A stretch of DNA of 64,000 nt from Typha latifolia. Taxonomy: Eukaryota; Streptophyta; Magnoliopsida; Poales; Typhaceae. Shown piece after piece: positions 51,918 to 61,760 of this stretch. Position 1 is the stretch's first letter; the number at the start of each line of letters is the position of its first letter. The position numbers and the translations under genes are program-made. The stretch is from positions 2,097,501-2,161,500 of the forward strand of contig CM034102.1 of assembly GCA_019914945.1 (NCBI GenBank). The letters are read 5' to 3'. The notes beneath the pieces were generated by a model. It ran no database searches. It was given only the letters and a program-made list of their open reading frames with translations, and was not told the origin of the DNA.

Positions 51918-52334
51918 TTTTTTTTTATCATTCATGAGCCCGAAGGCTAGATATGGGCTGGACAAAGGGCCAACCCTCCCTAAATACAGAGGCACTTTAA
52001 GCCCCACCTAGCTTTTAGCTATCTAGTCTAGGCTTCAAGCCATATGCGTCGCCGAACAATTGCTTCGAATCAAACGCCGCTAAGACCTGCTCCAAGCCGT
52101 TGCGTTGTCAAGCTGTTCTTCCAAGCTAACCGCACTGCCGAGCCATCAACCGAATCGAGCCAAGCCACCAAACTACTAACCACCAAAGAATCGAGCCAAG
52201 CCACCAAACTACTAACCACCAAACAATTTCTCCACAATATTGTTTAGGGTTGGAGTTGAACTCATGACCTCCTTAGTCATGAGCAAGATACCTACCAACT
52301 CTACTAGAGTTGGTTGGTAGGTCCTAATTAATCT
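51903..52334 (-). mobile_element. tRNA-derived SINE with 15-bp target-site duplication
   Basis: The element spans 51918-52319 and is flanked by a perfect direct repeat, GGTCCTAATTAATCT (51903-51917 and 52320-52334). It is inserted on the minus strand. The plus-strand left border is a T run (about 51915-51926), which is its poly-A tail. Its head lies at the right: reading inward on the minus strand gives TAGTAGAGTTGGTAGGT (A-box-like), then CTTGCTCATGACTAAGGAGG (anticodon-arm-like), then GTCATGAGTTCAACTCC (B-box-like), the order found in a tRNA. The body is about 300 bases, unrelated to tRNA, and ends in GGCTCATGAATGAT before the A tail. It contains a 36-bp tandem duplication. No protein is encoded. 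It lies between MIC10 and the HER2-like gene, about 190 bases before the latter's ATG. Confidence 0.85.
52153..52224. repeat. 36-bp tandem duplication inside the SINE
   Basis: Units 52153-52188 and 52189-52224 both start AATCGAGCCAAGCCACC and differ only at the last base. This is an internal duplication of the SINE body and may be specific to this copy or diagnostic of a subfamily. Confidence 0.9.
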
Positions 52335-52520
52335 CCGGCTGAGCCGAAATTTCTCCAATGTGCAGTCTGAGAGAGGATCCTCTGCGTGCCAAGTTGCTGG
52401 AAATTTCTTCATCCAGCCTAATCCAAAGCACCACAGAGTACACGTTGCTTGGACTCGGACCCCACCATCATGTAATATATATATACAATACTTATAATCT
52501 TCTCTGTCTCACTCTCTCTC

Positions 52521-55500
52521 ATGGCGTTCTCCTCCATTGCCCGCTCTCTTCTCCGCCGGGTCTCGGAGCTCCGCCACCCCTCACATCTCCGGCGATCTCT
52601 CTGCACCACTGAGACGGCGTCTGATTCTGGATCTGCCGCCGGGTACCACGTCGCCGGCGGCCCCTCCTCCATGCGTGGGATCGTGTTCTGGGAGCCCGGC
52701 CGCCCCCTCTCCATCGAGGAATTCCAGATGCCCCGGCCTAAGGCAGGCGAGCTCCTCATCAAGACCAAAGGTCCCGCTTTTTTCATTCTAGTCGATCTGT
52801 TCACATGGGTTTTAGTCGTTGATCGCACCAATGGTCTCGCCTTTTCGGTTACTTTTGATCTCGGTGCTATTGAATTTGATAAAGATTGGTTCTTTCTTTT
52901 CCGTCTCGGATTAAAGGTGTTATTTTTTGTCATTCAGTAGAAATAGTTGATTGGAGAGATTGTGGATGAAATTACTCTACAAGAAAGATCTTTTTTCTTT
53001 TTCTTTTACGTTTTTTTTTTAATTAAAATTTTAAAGCATAAGATCAGTGCCTACAGCTTGAATAAAGTGAGTCACTTGGAAACTGATGCTTGGGTTTAGG
53101 AGAAGGAGAGGTGTAATAATAGTTAACTCTGTACTAATGGTAGTCCAATTGTTACATGCTTTATGCCTTTATCCCTTGCGTTAGCCTATTTTTCGGATTG
53201 TTGCAAGGCTTCTTTCACTAGATTGAGATATTAGGCTTAAATACACAAGGAAAAGGAGATAAGAAGAAAAAAAAAAAGTGAAACCATGGTTATTTGTTTG
53301 TGCTTATTATATTATTTTGTGATCATTTTGATAAATCTCAAAAAAATATTTCATGCTTGTTGTCATAATGGACTTCTGATGCGAGCATTACATCTTTAAT
53401 TCACATATGCAGCCTGTGGAGTTTGTCATTCTGATCTTCATGTCTTGAAAGGTGAACTTCCATTCGCAAGTCCTTGTGTTGTGGGTCATGAAATAACTGG
53501 AGAGGTTGTTGATTATGGTATGCACACTGATAGTGGGATAAAAAACAGGTACACGTTCATAGAGCAACACTTTATGAGACAAAGGAATTCCTTTCATTTA
53601 TTTCCTGACATCTTTATTTTTAGTTCTTGTTAATTTTTTTGGCTATTTTAAAATATTTTTCTGTCAACCCGTTTTAGCTTAAATAAAATCTTACATCTCT
53701 TATAAACCTTCAGGTTTCCTGTTGGAAGTCATGTTGTTGGGGCATTTATAATGCCTTGTGGTAATTGCTTTTATTGTATTAAGGTAGTTCTTGAGCCTAA
53801 TACTCTGATCTAATGCCCTTGTATATATATATATTTTTTCCTGCTCTGCTCGTTTTATTCCAAGAAAGTATTTTTATCATCATTTTGTTCTGGATCTAAT
53901 AATAGGGTCAAGAAGATCTATGTGAGGCTTTTTTTGCATATAATCGTGCAAAAGGAACTCTCTATGATGGCGAAACCAGACTATTCCTACGTAGCAACGG
54001 TACTCATTATTTCCAAATTTTGTCATATTACTGTCATTCTCTTATAACTAACGATAGTTTTCTCCTTCATTCTCTCCATGTAAAGTATATAGGCAGATCA
54101 AACTTGGCTCCTTCATTATTTAACTGCATCGATGATACTAATTTGCTAGTTTTTATTGCATAGGAATATGATTGAATTTCCATATCTGCAGCATAGATGA
54201 TAGATCTGGTTTATGTGGTTAAACAGTTGTCTAATTCCAGTTTAATCTTAATTTCTCAGTGTTTGCATTTTCCAGGAAAGCCAGTCTACATGTACAGCAT
54301 GGGTGGACTTGCTGAATACTGTGTGGTGCCTGCCAATGCCCTTGCAGTTCTTCCTAGTTCACTACCTTATACAGAGTCAGCAGTTCTAGGATGTGCAGTG
54401 TTCACTGCATATGGTGCCATGAGGCACGCAGCTGAAATGCGTGCGGGAGATTCAGTTGCTGTAATTGGTGTTGGCGGTGTTGGATCAAGGTGACCAAATC
54501 ATCTACTAAAACACCAATTCTTTGTAATGTTCTCATTAGATATATGCTGCACATACATAGATTGCATTTATCTCCGGTGGTGGTTTGGAAATAATCGCTG
54601 CATCTTTTTGATTAGTAACTTTTACTGCAGCTGTCTGCAGATTGCGAGAGCCTTTGGGGCTTCTGAAATCATTGCAGTGGATGTTCTAGATGAGAAACTC
54701 GACAATGCTAGAAAGCTTGGTGCAACTCACACCATAAATGCGCTAAAAGAAGATGCTGTTGAAAGGATCAAGGCAGGTGTTAGAATATTAATTAGTTTGG
54801 TAGATGACAATAAGAAATATTTTGATGTGATCTTTTATTTTGGCTAACCGAAGATAATTTGGTAGTTGTTGTTCTGACAGCTTCAGTACATGTCTCATAT
54901 TTCTTTTGTTCTTTTAACTTCTTTACAGGAAATTACAGATGGGAGGGGAGTAGATGTTGCAGTAGAAGCTTTAGGGAAACCATTAACATTCATGCAATGC
55001 ACAAAAAGTGTACGAGATGGTGGCAAAGCTGTTATGATTGGACTTGCTTCTACTAATGTGATGGGGGAGGTGGATATTACTCGTCTTGTTCGTAGACAGG
55101 TACACTGACTAGTTGCTGTAAATCTGTAATCAAACTTTACACTCCAATTAATTCATTCTATCGCTGCTAGCTTTTGTCAATTCATGTACTAGTCTTTTAG
55201 GTTCATTGGATAACCTGCACCCTCATTATTGCTTGATTTGCCGTTGTCCTGACTTTGGCACAAAATCTCAAGTGTTAATATCCAGCAGATCTTAGTTGTT
55301 TAGTCTTGGATTGGACCTTCTCTATCTGTTATCTTAATGGTAGTCTCATTTTAGTGAATTATCTATTTGACCCTTTTTGGTAATCCAGTGTGCTGTGGTC
55401 ATCTTCAGTGTTGATCTCATTCAAGCTGGCAAATTTGAAACAAATGTTGTGAACTTGATGTTCTGGTTTAGTAAATTATAGTTTTAAATCTTTATGTTGT

Positions 55501-55954
55501 GATGCTCTGGAATATAATGCAATAGCTGGAAAAGTATGGTGTCATTAAAACCGGTAATATTTACCACTTTCCTACAGCCTTTTTACATTACCTATATGAA
55601 GATTGTCCATTTTACATCCTATTCTTCCTACCAACATTAATGTGACTATCATAACTGATATTGTCCGTTACAATTATTAAGGTTCTTATTTGCATTACCA
55701 TGATTTTTTCAAATCTTTGTGAATTCTCATGCGATTTGTTGCTGATATATTCCCTCAAACAGGTAAAGATAATCGGTTCATATGGAGCCAGAGCCAGACA
55801 AGATCTTCCCCAGGTTGTTAAGCTTGCAGAGACTGGAATCTTCAATCTTCAGAATACTGTCTCAAGAAAATGCAAATTTGAGGAGGCAAACAGTGCATAT
55901 GAGGACCTCGATCATGGAAAAATCGTTGGTCGAGCCGTTGTCGAGATAATGTAG
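52521..55954 (+). CDS. HER2: Mitochondrial zinc-type alcohol dehydrogenase-like protein (HER2 type)
   Basis: Eight exons join in frame to 422 residues: 52521-52770, 53413-53548, 53714-53783, 53906-53999, 54276-54489, 54631-54772, 54929-55099 and 55763-55954. The protein is a GroES-like/medium-chain dehydrogenase matching the land-plant At5g63620 (HEXENAL RESPONSE 2) group. Residues 1-40 are Arg/Ser-rich without acids (MAFSSIARSLLRRVSELRHP), a mitochondrial presequence. The catalytic zinc ligands lie in ACGVCHSDLHV (Cys85) and GHEITGEV. The structural zinc cluster is CGNCFYCIKGQEDLC. The nucleotide-binding motif is VIGVGGVGS, and DVLDEKLDNARKLGATHTIN follows. Intron 6 starts with GC (AAG|GCAGGT) instead of GT; the nearby GT would shift the frame. 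The substrate is unknown, with a role in response to (E)-2-hexenal reported for the family. The CT-rich leader ends directly at the ATG. Confidence 0.93.
54773..54928 (+). other. GC-AG intron 6 of the HER2-like gene
   Basis: The reading frame requires exon 6 to end at AAG (54772) and exon 7 to start at GAAATTACA (54929), giving RIK-EITDGRGVDVAVEALG. The intron then begins GCAGGT and ends TTTACAG. Using the GT four bases further in (54777) would put exon 7 out of frame, and the frame would close at 55056. Confidence 0.85.
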
Positions 55955-56543
55955 TGCAAGAAGTTCATCCAGCAGAAATGTGGCATGGCAGATCAAACCA
56001 AAACCCCCATTGCCATCTTTAGCGCTTCTTAAATCTGGCCAGATATCCATGTTGGCCTCTTCTATAGTGTCATTTGTACACTAAGTTAATAAATTATTTG
56101 TGGTTTAATTTCTAATAGCATGTATTTGGCACATGATGCTTGAACAGATTCCTAATGAGTTTGTTAACTTGATCTAGATTGCCAAAAAATATTTGCAACA
56201 AAGTTTCAAACCATTGTTTATGTGGGTAAAAATTTGAATCAACCGAAGTTATTTCTTCAACAGAGTTTATTCTTCACTTGAGATGGACTCTGTGGTTCAA
56301 CTTCTTCAAGATGATGCTGCTCTCAAGTCTCAACCAAATCTGTGAGGTGATCCAAGTCCTTTTAGAATGCTATCTATTAGAGCAAATCTTTTTCTACAAC
56401 GCCGTGTATGCTAGACTTCAACTACTTCCCGAACTAATCCCAATCTAAAATTAGGAAGTCAATGTACCAGATCCGCAGGCTTATTGTTTGACACTTGTTC
56501 TAGTCGTCTCTCATCTTTATCTTCTTCATTGAAATACATAAAG

Positions 56544-56544
<1 letters not shown>

Positions 56545-56629
<85 letters not shown>

Positions 56630-56630
56630 T
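56545..56630. repeat. Compound (AT)n(GTAT)n microsatellite
   Basis: About 29 AT units pass directly into seven GTAT units. The repeat lies between the HER2-like gene and the LigB gene, about 270 bases before the LigB ATG. Confidence 0.92.
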
Positions 56631-56897
56631 TTGTAGAACAATTGACTTCTCCTCAATCTAAAATAGTTAAAACGAAAAGGCAAAGGAAAAGCAAACCACT
56701 AGAAGGAAATTTCCCCGTTCTATAGGCGGTGACGTCAACCTGTCGCCAATTTCGGAGAGGGATCGATCGCACGTCGTCATTGCTGACCTTATGATACCGA
56801 ACATTCGTCTATATCGGAAAGAGTTGGTTCAGACAAACCATCGAACAAAAAACTTCCTATCATTTCTCTCCACCGAATCGAGATCTAAGCTGTGATC

Positions 56898-58021
56898 ATG
56901 GACACCTTCTTCGTCTCCCATGGCTCCCCAACGCTCTCCATCGACGATAGCATCCCGGCGAGGCACTTCCTGCAGTCATGGCGATCCGAGGTGATGCAGG
57001 CCAACCCGAGAGCCATTCTTGTCGTCTCCGGCCATTGGGAAACCGACGTGCCCACCGTGACCGTAACCAGTGGCGCCAACGATACCATCTACGATTTCTA
57101 CGGCTTCCCCAGGTCCATGTACAAGGTGATTTTTAAATTGCTCCTCGAGACCCAGTTCCCCGTTTCCTGTCCTTTCTGCCGTTGTTGAATTCGTCAAAAT
57201 TGGATCTTTTTGGCTTGTGGGAATCTTTGGATACTTGCTTGGTAGCGTAAAAAATTGTACACTTTTTCCCTTCCGTTTGGGATTGAGAAATCTGGGAACT
57301 TTTTGTTGTTCATATATATATATATATAGTTCATAAGTTCCAAGCAACTCTGACAACTCGATCAATGCTCTCATGCAGCTGAAGTACCCTGCACCAGGTG
57401 CACCTGATTTGGCGAAGAGGGTGAAAGATCTCATGGAACAAGCCGGCTTTGGCCGCGTAAAGGCCGACAAGAGCCGGGGGCTCGACCACGGCGCATGGGT
57501 GCCTCTCATGCTCATGTACCCTGAGGCAAACATACCAGTATGTCAACTCTCCATTCAGACCCACAAGGGTGCTGCATACCATTACAACATGGGGAAGGCA
57601 TTGGCTCCCCTAAGGGAGGAAGGAGTTCTTATAATTGGATCAGGGAGTGCCACACACAATCTGAGAAGCATTGGCCCAGATAATGGACCTATCTTCAAGT
57701 GGGCACTGGAATTTGATACATGGCTCAAGGAGTCTCTCCTCAATGGAAGGTATGCATTGCAAAGGCATTGGTAGATGATCTTCTTCCTTTTCTCTTTAGT
57801 TAGTATTGATCTTTGTTGTTGAACTTTGTGACAGACATGATGATCTGAACAACTATGAGAAGGCACCTTCTGGTAAGATGGCACACCCATGGCCAGATCA
57901 TTTTTTCCCTCTGCATGTAGCTCTTGGCGCCGCAGGCGAGAAGGCTAAAGCAGAACAAATTCATGATAGCTGGACAAACTGCACTTTATCATATGCCTCC
58001 TACAGATTTACTTCAGATTGA
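56898..58021 (+). CDS. LigB: LigB-type extradiol ring-cleavage dioxygenase (DODA-like)
   Basis: Three exons, 56898-57125, 57379-57749 and 57835-58021, join in frame to 261 residues, close to the 269 of the Arabidopsis protein. The family opens catechol rings with non-heme iron. In Caryophyllales it is 4,5-DOPA dioxygenase of betalain synthesis; in other plants it is LigB, whose natural substrate is less certain (linked to arabidopyrone formation in Arabidopsis). The metal and catalytic histidines are present: His8 in FFVSHGSPT, His46 in VVSGHWETD, His113 in [10 protein letters not shown] and His169 in [18 protein letters not shown] is the standard plant LigB form, so DOPA cleavage and betalains should not be inferred. 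There is no transit peptide; it is probably cytosolic. It converges on the adenylate kinase gene, the two stop codons lying 680 bases apart. Confidence 0.93.
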
Positions 58022-58701
58022 TTATAGATCAAGTATATATATACATATATACATTTACAATAAAATCACTCTCATTGTGTTACATGTCATTTGTCTATAG
58101 TTGGATGCTTGGGTTCTCTCTAGTGTGGACATATGTAGCAATCATTTGATTTACAACTTCAGAAAACACTACAGAAACAGAGCTACAAGGATGAGAATGT
58201 AGAAGTGGTTAAAAGACACAAATCACTGGAGAGAATAATACTCGTGTAACAAAGTAATGCAGAAGCATATGCATTTAGGATTTCATTACTTTTATATGAC
58301 TGAATCACAAGTCCTGAACATGCTTGTTTTCTGCCTAGGATTGCTAATTTTAGTAGATCTGAGCAACTCATAAAATGCCCCAAGGCCATAGAACATAGTC
58401 GCATACCACTTCCTGCCTGTATCACTCATTATTATAGATTGAGAGAATGAACCATCTTATCTTTCTTATAATCAAATATAAGAAACCCATAATACATTGG
58501 CATCATTGAACAGAGGGTCTCTGAACTTAAATTTTCCTAGTGAACATGCATGAGCTTTTCACTGATACAGCCTTTGGGGAGCTCCTGATCACTAATCATG
58601 TGAAGGGGCCTTTATAGCATGTACGAAACGGATGAAATACTACCTAAACCCTAGTTCAAATATCTGTTGTCTCCGTCCTGTCTAAAATTGCAGTTAGCAA
58701 T
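58022..58701. other. Convergent gap between LigB and adenylate kinase genes
   Basis: This gap should hold both 3' UTRs. Just after the LigB stop there is TA-rich text with an AATAAA signal near 58060. I see no further gene. Confidence 0.5.
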
Positions 58702-59385
58702 CTACTGAGCCATACCAGCAGCAGTGGATGAATCAATTTCTGTTGCCTTGTCGATGACTGAAGATAATGCCTTGTCTATCTGAGCGAACACATCTTCCTT
58801 GGGGGCATTACCATTGACCTGAAATTAATAATGAACAAGTCCAGGAACTTCAATAAGACAAAACAAAAGACAACAGAACATATGGATTATGGAGAGAATT
58901 CCAAAGAAGTTTGATTATGTATGGCAAGCAAGTATTGACTGCAATTTTACATGAGTTGCAGGATATCAATTTACTCGTACAACTGACAAAACTAATTCAC
59001 CAGGTAACCATTTGAGAGAATGTGCAATGATATTCTTAACCAATGAGCAGCAACTAGCTAGCGCAATGTTCAACTCTCTAGATAAATATTACTATCATAT
59101 CACTCTGCGACCATATAAATGGTACACACGAATAGTTTCAACATCACAAATTTCCAAGTTATACATAAGGCAAACAGCAAGGTCACCAAAGTACTCATAT
59201 TTTGAAGTGGTGCATTAAGTCAGCTATTTGTAAGGTACTCCGTTAATATTGCTTGCCACACAAACTGAAAAATAACTTGCACAATCTTTTTAACTGATCC
59301 AAAAATAGATATAACGGGAGCGGAGCAAGAGTACCTCAATGGGAAGATAAAAAAGAAAAAAAGAAAAGAGGAGAGATAGTAACTT

Positions 59386-59467
<82 letters not shown>

Positions 59468-61728
59468 ATGTACCTTGAATGTAACAGCTTCATATATTGA
59501 AAGTACGGACTCAACATTTTGATAATGTGTCTGCAACCGTAACTTTACCTTCGAAATAAATATAAATATAACAACATAGAGGACATGCGTTAGACATGGC
59601 TCTCAATTTTGTATTTCATCTTTGCATCTAGTAACATAGAAGGCAACTAACTGATGATGGGAAAGCATAAATTTATGGAAAGAAATTTTATAATCACCAT
59701 TACATGTCAAGATGCCTACTAGATAGGAATTCTTTGCAATATAGTTTCTGACTTCAGAGACATGACTAGTTCTTCTGCATTAACTAGAAATCTCTTTTGC
59801 TACAGCCTACAAGATCACTCACATACCCAATTCATCTCAACTGCTCAACTATCACCTATCTTCAGGTTGCCGTTACCCTTGGCAGCCAATAACAAAAATT
59901 CCTTGAGTAAAACTTAGAGATGATGGAATATGCTTGAATAATTCAGACTAGAATTTAATCAGTGAGCTAGCATAGAAATACCTTTTCTTCTGTATCATCA
60001 AAACGTTGTGTAAGCCTTGCAGCAACTTCTTCATTCTCAGGAGGAGAGTACTTTAAATGGTATATTCTTCCAGTAACAGGATCAAGCCTTCTTCCTACCA
60101 CTCGTTCAACAAGGATTTCATCAGAAACCTGCAGCATGAATTCAATGATAAAGTTTCAGAATTAAGGTTGAGAGCTTGTCACAATCTGGATTTAACTGCT
60201 GAAATAAAACATCTTGAAGCATAAAATGGTGCTACAGTAGCAGAAAAAAGAAAAGAAAAGAAAAGAAAAGAAAATTTCTCTATAACAAACGAAGATCAAT
60301 TTGAAAACCTTGAGCTAGAAAGATGTAAATAGAAGATGACAAACTAGACAATTTATCTTGAAGACTACGTGAAGCTCTTTCTCTGCTATAACAATCACCA
60401 GTGCAGATCTGACTTACTAGAGTATAATTTAAAGAACCAGGACTTAAAGCATTTCCAAGCTTTGTTGGATTTTATGTTTCTCTAAAGCAACATTCAAACC
60501 TGTAACCTAGTGATTCTTGATGTAATCGATATGAGCACACTATGAGGAATAAGCATGTTAGAGAAAAGTAAACTTCTACTATTTTGTGATTTAAGAACAA
60601 ATCTTCATGCATGAAGTATGACACGAGTTCTATGCCATTGTAATTTTGCAAAAGATAAAAAATACACTTACATCTAAAACAATGAAAATATCAGGTTGGA
60701 TACTGAGATTCTCAAGAGCCATTGCCTGAGATAAGCTTCTCGGATATCCATCCAAAAGCCAACCATGTTTTTCAGCATCTGGTTGCAAAAGACGTTCTTT
60801 CACCATCTGATAATAATGCAAGTTGAACGGACTCATAGAAGTAAGAAGAAGTAGGAAACAAGGTAAATGGCAATAGATGGTGTTTATATACCGTTACAAC
60901 AATTTCATTCGGGACTAGCATTCCTTTCTCCATAAATTCTTTAGCTTGTCTCCCATTTTCGGTGCCAGCTGCAATTTCTTCTCTTAGCAAATCTCCAGCA
61001 GAAATATGCACCAGCCCATACTGCATATTAATATTAGTACTACCCTGTTTGAATCTCTCTCTTTCTAAGCATAGACATAAAAATAGATCCGAACTAAGAG
61101 AGAAAAGTATCTTTAACATACTTTCTCCTTGATAAGCTCACATTGTGTTCCTTTTCCAGATGCAGGAGCACCCGATATCATAACCTTCAGACTCTGTGGA
61201 TTCACCAACGCAACAACCTGTAACTGAGATAACACCAAATAGCCACTACATAGTGAGAAAAGACCAACACAGCGAAAAGTCAAAAAGGAATATGGAAGTA
61301 TCAAAAATCCGAACTTTGCATCCGAAATAACTACACCTACTAGGGAAAAAGAGAATAAATGATCCAATTTTCGATAGAATCACACCTATCTGACGAAAAC
61401 TAAGTAACAATCTCCAAATTTCCAACTTTTAGCAAGACCCATATATTAATTTCCAGCAAAATACAATCCCTTTTGCAAAAAGCGCAGATTGAAAAGATAC
61501 GACGACACGAACCGTAGCTGTTGGCGAGGTGGACGACGGCTTCCATCTCAACTCCGAGTTGCCGCGATGGTGTCCGTTTGCGAGTCGAAGAGAAGTCTTG
61601 GAAGCCGAGTAGGGCGTGTAACGAGCGGCTCGAGGCTTATGGTTCGACGGAAAGAGCGATGGAGAAGGCAGCGAAGAGGTTGATTTTCCTACAGCTATAG
61701 AAGAGGAGAAGATGTTCAAAGAAGCCAT
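58702..61728 (-). CDS. AMK2: Chloroplast adenylate kinase (AMK2-type)
   Basis: Seven exons join in frame to 304 residues: 61728-61513, 61217-61122, 61020-60892, 60806-60672, 60128-59982, 59548-59474 and 58818-58702. The enzyme interconverts ATP + AMP and 2 ADP in plastids. Residues 1-72 are Ser/Thr/Arg-rich (MASLNIFSSSIAVGKSTSSL), a chloroplast transit peptide. The core has the P-loop GAPASGKGT (88-96), YGLVHISAGDLLREEI with the AMP-site region, WLLDGYPRS (163-171), VVGRRLDPVTG and a long LID with RIYHLKYSPP, then LTQRFDDTEEK. It matches Arabidopsis AMK2 (At5g47840) through the core. Exon 1 is GC-rich. The ATG directly follows a (GA)n leader. Exon 6 has a weak acceptor (TTTCGAAG) and its donor is followed closely by a long microsatellite. 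Cysteines of a zinc-type LID are absent. Confidence 0.94.
59386..59464. repeat. Compound (TA)n(AG)n microsatellite in AMK2 intron 6
   Basis: About 13 TA units pass into about 27 AG units. On the gene's strand this is a (CT)n tract starting about 10 bases after the exon 6 donor GTACATGAA, then (TA)n. The tract is intronic but nearly touches the splice donor. Confidence 0.92.
60243..60272. repeat. (AAAAG)n repeat in AMK2 intron 4
   Basis: About six units of AAAAG lie in the intron between exons 4 and 5 of the adenylate kinase gene. Confidence 0.8.
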
Positions 61729-61729
61729 G

Positions 61730-61757
<28 letters not shown>
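61729..61757. repeat. (GA)n leader repeat directly before the AMK2 start codon
   Basis: On the minus strand about 14 GA units end one or two bases before the ATG at 61728, so the repeat is the 3' end of the 5' leader. CT/GA-rich leaders touching the ATG are also seen at MIC10 and the HER2-like gene in this window. Confidence 0.85.

Positions 61758-61760
<3 letters not shown>

Noticed and set aside
52418..52933. Minus-strand 171-codon frame
   Set aside because: Antisense to HER2-like exon 1 and intron 1; Arg-rich because it is the complement of a GC-rich exon.
56303..56330. String resembling miR172 (GATGATGCTGC)
   Set aside because: Only about 11 bases match and there is no foldback partner nearby.
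56976..57533. Minus-strand 185-codon frame
   Set aside because: Antisense to LigB exons 1-2, running across an intron and a TA repeat.
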